A program made the position numbers and the translations under genes. Positions 60,337 to 64,000 of a stretch of 64,000 nucleotides of DNA are shown piece after piece (position 1 is the first letter of the stretch; every line of letters starts with the position of its first letter). Source of the stretch: Tsuneonella troitsensis (GTDB taxonomy: Bacteria > Pseudomonadota > Alphaproteobacteria > Sphingomonadales > Sphingomonadaceae); NCBI RefSeq assembly GCF_001441535.1, contig NZ_LMAU01000002.1, positions 558,001 through 622,000 on the forward strand, in the 5' to 3' direction. Under the pieces are notes generated by a model, which did no database searches, was not told the origin of the DNA, and saw nothing but the letters and a program-made list of their open reading frames with translations.

Positions 60337-60759
60337 TTACGTCAGGGCAATTATCGCGAGCACCGCGATGCCCCAGGCGAAGATCAGGACGGGCAGCATC
60401 AGGACCTGGACTACGGCTTCGCTCGCATTCAGGTGCCCCGTCCACGTCGCGATCCCTTTCTGGCGAAACCGGTCCCAGCCGAGCGGGGCGACCGGATTGT
60501 CGGGCCGCATTCGCGTCCAGATCGAAGGCACCGCAAAGAACATGCCGACGAAGATCGTGCAGATCACGAGTGGGATCACCAGGCCGGGGTTGGACAATCC
60601 CAGCGCCATGATCGCGATGAACCCGAGATACAGGCCTCCGGTCACGCCATAGACCACCGTCGGCAGTTCGAAGCTGCGGTCGACCGTCACCGGCTGCAGG
60701 AGTTCGGACCGGACCTCGGCGGCCTGGGCGACGATTTCGCGGGACAGATGCCTGGACAT
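60337..60759 (-). CDS. Small membrane protein (140 aa)
   Basis: This 140-residue protein has three hydrophobic segments (VVYGVTGGLYLGFIAIMALG, GLVIPLVICTIFVGMFFAV and a C-terminal EAVVQVLMLPVLIFAWGIAVLAIIAL) and a polar N-terminus. No family is recognised. It is convergent with the Fnr gene, 3 bp away. Confidence 0.7.
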   Translation of the reverse strand: MSRHLSREIVAQAAEVRSELLQPVTVDRSFELPTVVYGVTGGLYLGFIAIMALGLSNPGLVIPLVICTIFVGMFFAVPSIWTRMRPDNPVAPLGWDRFRQKGIATWTGHLNASEAVVQVLMLPVLIFAWGIAVLAIIALT

Positions 60760-60853
60760 GGAAAACGCTCCTTCGTTGGTGCGAAGGGTCTACGGTGTCC
60801 GGGGATATGGGGATTTGACCTCGATCAAACTCGGTCGGAATATTTCGGCGCGA

Positions 60854-61183
60854 TTACGAAAGCGGGTCGCCCGCGCCATCCGCGTCGAGAACGAGATATT
60901 GCCCCGTCACGCCCGGTGATCGCGCGAGATAGCTTTCGGCCTCCAGGATCGCGGCTTCGCCCTGTGCGGCAATTGCGTTGATTCGCACCGGCGCAAACTC
61001 GCGTGCCAGCCCCTGGACCGCGGCAAGGCGCCAGCCGCGGTGGGTGTGATCGGCCGGGCCAAAGGCGACCGTGACGTGATCGTTCGTTGTCGCGACATCG
61101 CGGATTCGCGGCAGCACCTGAGCATGAAAGTGTCCCGCCGCATCCAGTGGCGAATCGGGCAAGGGGCCGACACGAACCAGCAA
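60854..61183 (-). CDS. Conserved hypothetical, Rossmann-like (109 aa)
   Basis: The protein has a short Rossmann-like pattern (NDHVTVAFGPADHTHRGWRLAAVQGLAREFAPVRINAIA) and lies immediately after folB, three bases downstream, on the same strand. It resembles small SDR-fragment proteins found with folB in related bacteria. No catalytic site is evident. The start is not certain. Confidence 0.55.
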   Translation of the reverse strand: MLVRVGPLPDSPLDAAGHFHAQVLPRIRDVATTNDHVTVAFGPADHTHRGWRLAAVQGLAREFAPVRINAIAAQGEAAILEAESYLARSPGVTGQYLVLDADGAGDPLS

Positions 61184-61186
61184 CGG

Positions 61187-61558
61187 TCAGCGCCGCTCAC
61201 GAGTAAGAGTCACGCCGATCTTCTCATTCGCTTCCGCGATGGCCAGCTTCACGATCTTGACGGTGACCGCCGCGACCCGGTGATCCTGCACGAACAGCGT
61301 ATCGCAGATATGCTCCGCGACCGCTTCGATCAGCTTGAAGTGCACGCCGGGCGGCAGGGCCCCGGTCGCCGCGAACTTCAGGTCCATGTAGTTCTTGCTC
61401 GCCGAGAGATGCGTATCGGGTTCGTAGCGGTCGGCGGCCTTCAGGGTCGCCGCGATCGATATCCGCAGCGGCTGCGGCTTGCCCGTCTCTTCGGAATAGA
61501 TGCCGGTGAGGACATCGACTTCCAGGTCGTCGACTTCGAGGATCAGCGAATCGGCCAT
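61187..61558 (-). CDS. folB: Dihydroneopterin aldolase
   Basis: The 123-residue enzyme converts dihydroneopterin to hydroxymethyl-dihydropterin in folate synthesis. Its pattern fits FolB: LEVDVLTGIYSEETGKPQPLRISIAATL near the N-terminus and LIEAVAEHICDTLFVQDHRVAAVTVKIVKL further on, forming an oligomeric T-fold barrel. It lies ten bases downstream of the SAM methyltransferase on the same strand. Confidence 0.92.
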   Translation of the reverse strand: MADSLILEVDDLEVDVLTGIYSEETGKPQPLRISIAATLKAADRYEPDTHLSASKNYMDLKFAATGALPPGVHFKLIEAVAEHICDTLFVQDHRVAAVTVKIVKLAIAEANEKIGVTLTRERR

Positions 61559-61568
61559 GTGAGCGCCC

Positions 61569-62459
61569 TTACCCCGGATTCGACCAGCGCGCGAAAATCG
61601 CGGTGGGGAGCAGTCGCCCGCCCTCGCCTTCCTCGCGCATGGCTAGGTCGCCATGCTCGATCGTTCCGGGGAGGTCAGCGAACACTTCAGCGAGGAGCCC
61701 GCCCAGCGCCAGGCTGCTCATGCGCACGGCATAGACCGTGAGGAACAGGAAGCGGCTGTCGGCATCGAGCAGCCGGCGGCAATCGGATACCAGGCCCGGC
61801 AGCCCATCCTCTAGCCGCCAGACCTCGCCATCCGGACCGCGGCCGAACTTGGGCGGATCCAAGATGATCCCGTCGTAGCGCCTTTCGCGGCGCACTTCGC
61901 GCGCGGTGAACTTGGCGGCGTCGTCGACCAGCCAGCGGACCGGGCGCTCGGTCGTATCCGACACCGCGGCGTTCTCGCGCGCCTGGGCGACCGACTTTTT
62001 GCTCGCGTCGACGTGCGTCACCGGACCGCATTCGGAAAGCGCCAGAGTGCCGACGCCCGTATAACCGAACAGGTTGAGCGTCTGCGCGTCTGCCTTGCCG
62101 GCGAGCTGACCGCGCATCCATTCCCAGACCGGCGCCATGTCGGGAAAGAAGCCGAGGTGGCGGAATGGCGTGCATTGGGCCGTGAACCGGACGTCGTTCC
62201 ACGCCAGTGGCCAGCCAGCGGGCGGCACCGGCGCGTCGAACTGCCAGCGGCCTCCGCCGTCCTCGTCGCTTCCGGGGACGAACTCCCCGGCCGCCTGCCA
62301 ATCCGGCAAACGCGGCGACCACATCGCCTGGGGTTCGGGTCGAATGAACCGGTAGGGGCCGTATCGTTCGAGCTTGCGGCCATTCCCGCTGTCGACGAGG
62401 CCGTAGTCGGCCCATGCTTCGCCCGCCAGCAACAGCGGGGTATCGACGAGCGTGGCCAT
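61569..62459 (-). CDS. Class I SAM-dependent methyltransferase
   Basis: The 296-residue protein has LNLFGYTGVGTLALSECGPVTHVDASKKSV for SAM binding and ILDPPKFGRGPDGEVWRLE as the catalytic (N/D)PP-type motif of RNA methyltransferases such as RlmI/RlmK. It probably modifies rRNA, but the exact base is unknown. The ATG at 62459 overlaps the thrC stop (TGATG), indicating coupled translation. Confidence 0.88.
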   Translation of the reverse strand: MATLVDTPLLLAGEAWADYGLVDSGNGRKLERYGPYRFIRPEPQAMWSPRLPDWQAAGEFVPGSDEDGGGRWQFDAPVPPAGWPLAWNDVRFTAQCTPFRHLGFFPDMAPVWEWMRGQLAGKADAQTLNLFGYTGVGTLALSECGPVTHVDASKKSVAQARENAAVSDTTERPVRWLVDDAAKFTAREVRRERRYDGIILDPPKFGRGPDGEVWRLEDGLPGLVSDCRRLLDADSRFLFLTVYAVRMSSLALGGLLAEVFADLPGTIEHGDLAMREEGEGGRLLPTAIFARWSNPG

Positions 62460-63859
62460 CAGGCGACCGGAGTGGCGCGTTCGGCGATCCAGTCGCGAAC
62501 GGCCTCGTAAGTGCCGGCTAACTCGTGGTAGCGTTCCTCGCGCGCAAACAGGTCGCCGACGCGCGAGGGCAGCGGCGGCCGCTGGCCCGTGGCGCGCTCC
62601 ACCGCATCGCGGAACTTGCCCGGATGCGCCGTCGCCAGCGTGACGACCGGCACGGCGGCCGGGATTCCGCTCGACCGCGCGGCATGGAGGCCGATCGCGC
62701 TGTGCGGATCGATCGTCTGACCGCAATCCTCGTGCGTGCGCCGCATCGTGGCGGTCATCTCGTCGGGCTCGACCCGCGCGCTGGTGAACAGCGCGGCGGC
62801 GCCTTGGAGCTGGGCGTTGGTCAGCCGCATCGCTTTCGACGATTCGAAGCCGCGCATCTGTTCGGCCATCGCCGCGCCGTCCCGTCCGCCCAGATCGAAC
62901 AGCAGTCGCTCGAAGTTGGACGATACCTGGATGTCCATGCTGGGCGCGGCGGTCGGAGTGACCGATCCGGCGGAGTAGTCGCCCGACGAGAGCGCCCGGT
63001 GCAGGATGTCGTTCACGTTGGTGGCCACGATGAGCCGCTCGACCCGCAGTCCCATCCGCGCTGCCACATAGCCCGCGAACACGTCCCCGAAATTCCCGGT
63101 CGGCACGCTGAAGGCGACCTTCCGATCGGGCGAACCCAATTGCAGCGCCGCCGCGAAGTAATAGACGACCTGCGCCATCAGCCGCGCCCAGTTGATCGAA
63201 TTGACCGCACTGATCCGGAAACGCCCGGTCATGTTCGGGTCGCCGAACATCCGCTTCACGATGGCCTGCGCATCGTCGAACGAACCGTCGATTGCGATGT
63301 TGTGCACGTTGGGCGCGAGGACGGTCGTCATCTGCCGCCGCTGTACGTCGCTGACCCTTCCCTGCGGGTGCAGCATGAATATCTCGACGCCCTCACGACC
63401 CGCCACCGCGTCGATCGCCGCACTGCCGGTATCGCCGCTGGTTGCGCCGACGATGGTCAGGTTGCCGCCGGAGCGACCGAGGAATTCCTCGAACAGCAGA
63501 CCGAGCAGCTGGAGCGCCACGTCCTTGAACGCGAGTGTGGGGCCGTGGAACAGCTCGAGCAGCCAATGCTGCTGGTCGAGCTGGACGAGCGGGGTGACCG
63601 CGTCGTGCGCGAAACGGCCATAAGCCGCGCGGGTCAGTTCCAGCAGGCGGTCCGGCGTAACGCTGTCGCCGACGAAGGGGGCCATGATGCACGCAGCCAG
63701 CTCGGCATAGGGGAGCCCGCGCATCGCCGCGATCTCGTCATGGCTGAAACTCGGCCACTCGCGCGGCAGGTAAAGGCCGCCGTCACTGGCCAGGCCGGCC
63801 AGCGTCACGCCTTCGAAATCGAGGACCGGTGCGGCACCGCGGGTGGAGACGTATTCCAT
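62459..63859 (-). CDS. thrC: Threonine synthase
   Basis: This 466-residue PLP enzyme converts O-phosphohomoserine to threonine. The Schiff-base lysine is Lys112 in HGPTLAFKDVALQLLG; GATSGDTGSAAIDAV binds phosphate and cofactor. It is the long bacterial form, typical of alphaproteobacteria. The start MEYVSTRGAAPVLDFEGV is standard. It is followed in operon order by the methyltransferase and folB, and preceded by surf1. Confidence 0.97.
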   Translation of the reverse strand: MEYVSTRGAAPVLDFEGVTLAGLASDGGLYLPREWPSFSHDEIAAMRGLPYAELAACIMAPFVGDSVTPDRLLELTRAAYGRFAHDAVTPLVQLDQQHWLLELFHGPTLAFKDVALQLLGLLFEEFLGRSGGNLTIVGATSGDTGSAAIDAVAGREGVEIFMLHPQGRVSDVQRRQMTTVLAPNVHNIAIDGSFDDAQAIVKRMFGDPNMTGRFRISAVNSINWARLMAQVVYYFAAALQLGSPDRKVAFSVPTGNFGDVFAGYVAARMGLRVERLIVATNVNDILHRALSSGDYSAGSVTPTAAPSMDIQVSSNFERLLFDLGGRDGAAMAEQMRGFESSKAMRLTNAQLQGAAALFTSARVEPDEMTATMRRTHEDCGQTIDPHSAIGLHAARSSGIPAAVPVVTLATAHPGKFRDAVERATGQRPPLPSRVGDLFAREERYHELAGTYEAVRDWIAERATPVA

Positions 63860-63909
63860 CGTGGCAGGCGGTTAGCGGGGCGAATGGCGAGCGGCAAGCA
63901 AGCGCCGCT

Positions 63910-64000
63910 TTACGCCGCCGTAGCCCGCCACTTCTTCCGGACGGCCAGGATATATATGACGAGCGCCGTCAGCGCGAACAGGAACCACTGGACCGCATAG
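63910..64000 (-). CDS. surf1: SURF1 family cytochrome oxidase assembly protein, 3' end only
   Basis: Only the last 29 residues and the stop are inside the window (YAVQWFLFALTALVIYILAV then RKKWRATAA). The pattern, a tyrosine-alanine start of the last membrane helix followed by a short basic tail, is the C-terminus of SURF1, which assists haem delivery to cytochrome c oxidase. It lies upstream of thrC on the same strand, as in related genomes. The gene continues past the right edge. Confidence 0.75.
   Translation of the reverse strand, partial: YAVQWFLFALTALVIYILAVRKKWRATAA

Overview
The window looks like a high-GC alphaproteobacterial chromosome, most likely Sphingomonadales and close to the Erythrobacter/Altererythrobacter group. 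I infer this from protein character and gene order: ybgC-tolQ-tolR-tolA-tolB-pal, hisB-hisH-hisA-hisF-hisE with a HIT gene, thrC beside surf1, an aerobic hemF, a SWIB-domain protein, S8/S9/S41 peptidases and a large propeller-amidohydrolase. No database search was possible, so names rest on motifs and remembered family features.

Positions 1-4130 form an accessory island ending at the 3' end of a tRNA-Gln gene. It carries the end of a run of small ATGA-coupled phage-like genes, a small lipoprotein, a serine recombinase with resolvase-type repeats in its promoter, and, on the other strand, a reverse transcriptase (RT) preceded by an ORF holding two identical in-frame 94-bp repeats. The RT reading frame is broken near its N-terminus at a run of four A residues. 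This is the least ordinary part of the window.

Positions 4130-30000 hold mostly core genes: nitronate monooxygenase, the propeller-amidohydrolase, tRNA-Ser, a zincin, a cyclophilin, trmL, the stringent-response gene rsh, a cyanide-insensitive type cytochrome bd operon with its small DUF2474 subunit, a GH16 lipoprotein with a LacI-type operator, hemF, pdeM, infC with a probable AUA start, a DASS transporter, a Cys/Met PLP enzyme with a structured leader, a J-domain protein and the complete tol-pal operon.

Positions 30000-38500 hold the histidine cluster, sspB, gmk and a prolyl oligopeptidase. Positions 38800-47900 form a fatty-acid or terpenoid-type acyl-CoA cluster: three acyl-CoA dehydrogenases, an SDR, an alcohol dehydrogenase, an MFS permease and an APH-like phosphotransferase. 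One dehydrogenase and the phosphotransferase resemble the two halves of animal ACAD11. A 16-bp palindrome upstream of this cluster recurs upstream of the nitronate monooxygenase at 4-5 kb, and GC-rich palindromic repeats sit between its genes.

Positions 47900-64000 hold an S8 autotransporter, dapD, a dipeptidase, DoxX, SWIB and S41 proteins, a TetR gene divergent from a predicted metal-dependent hydrolase with duplicated operators, rplU-rpmA followed by a highly structured spacer, an Fnr-type regulator, folB, a SAM methyltransferase, thrC and the 3' end of surf1.
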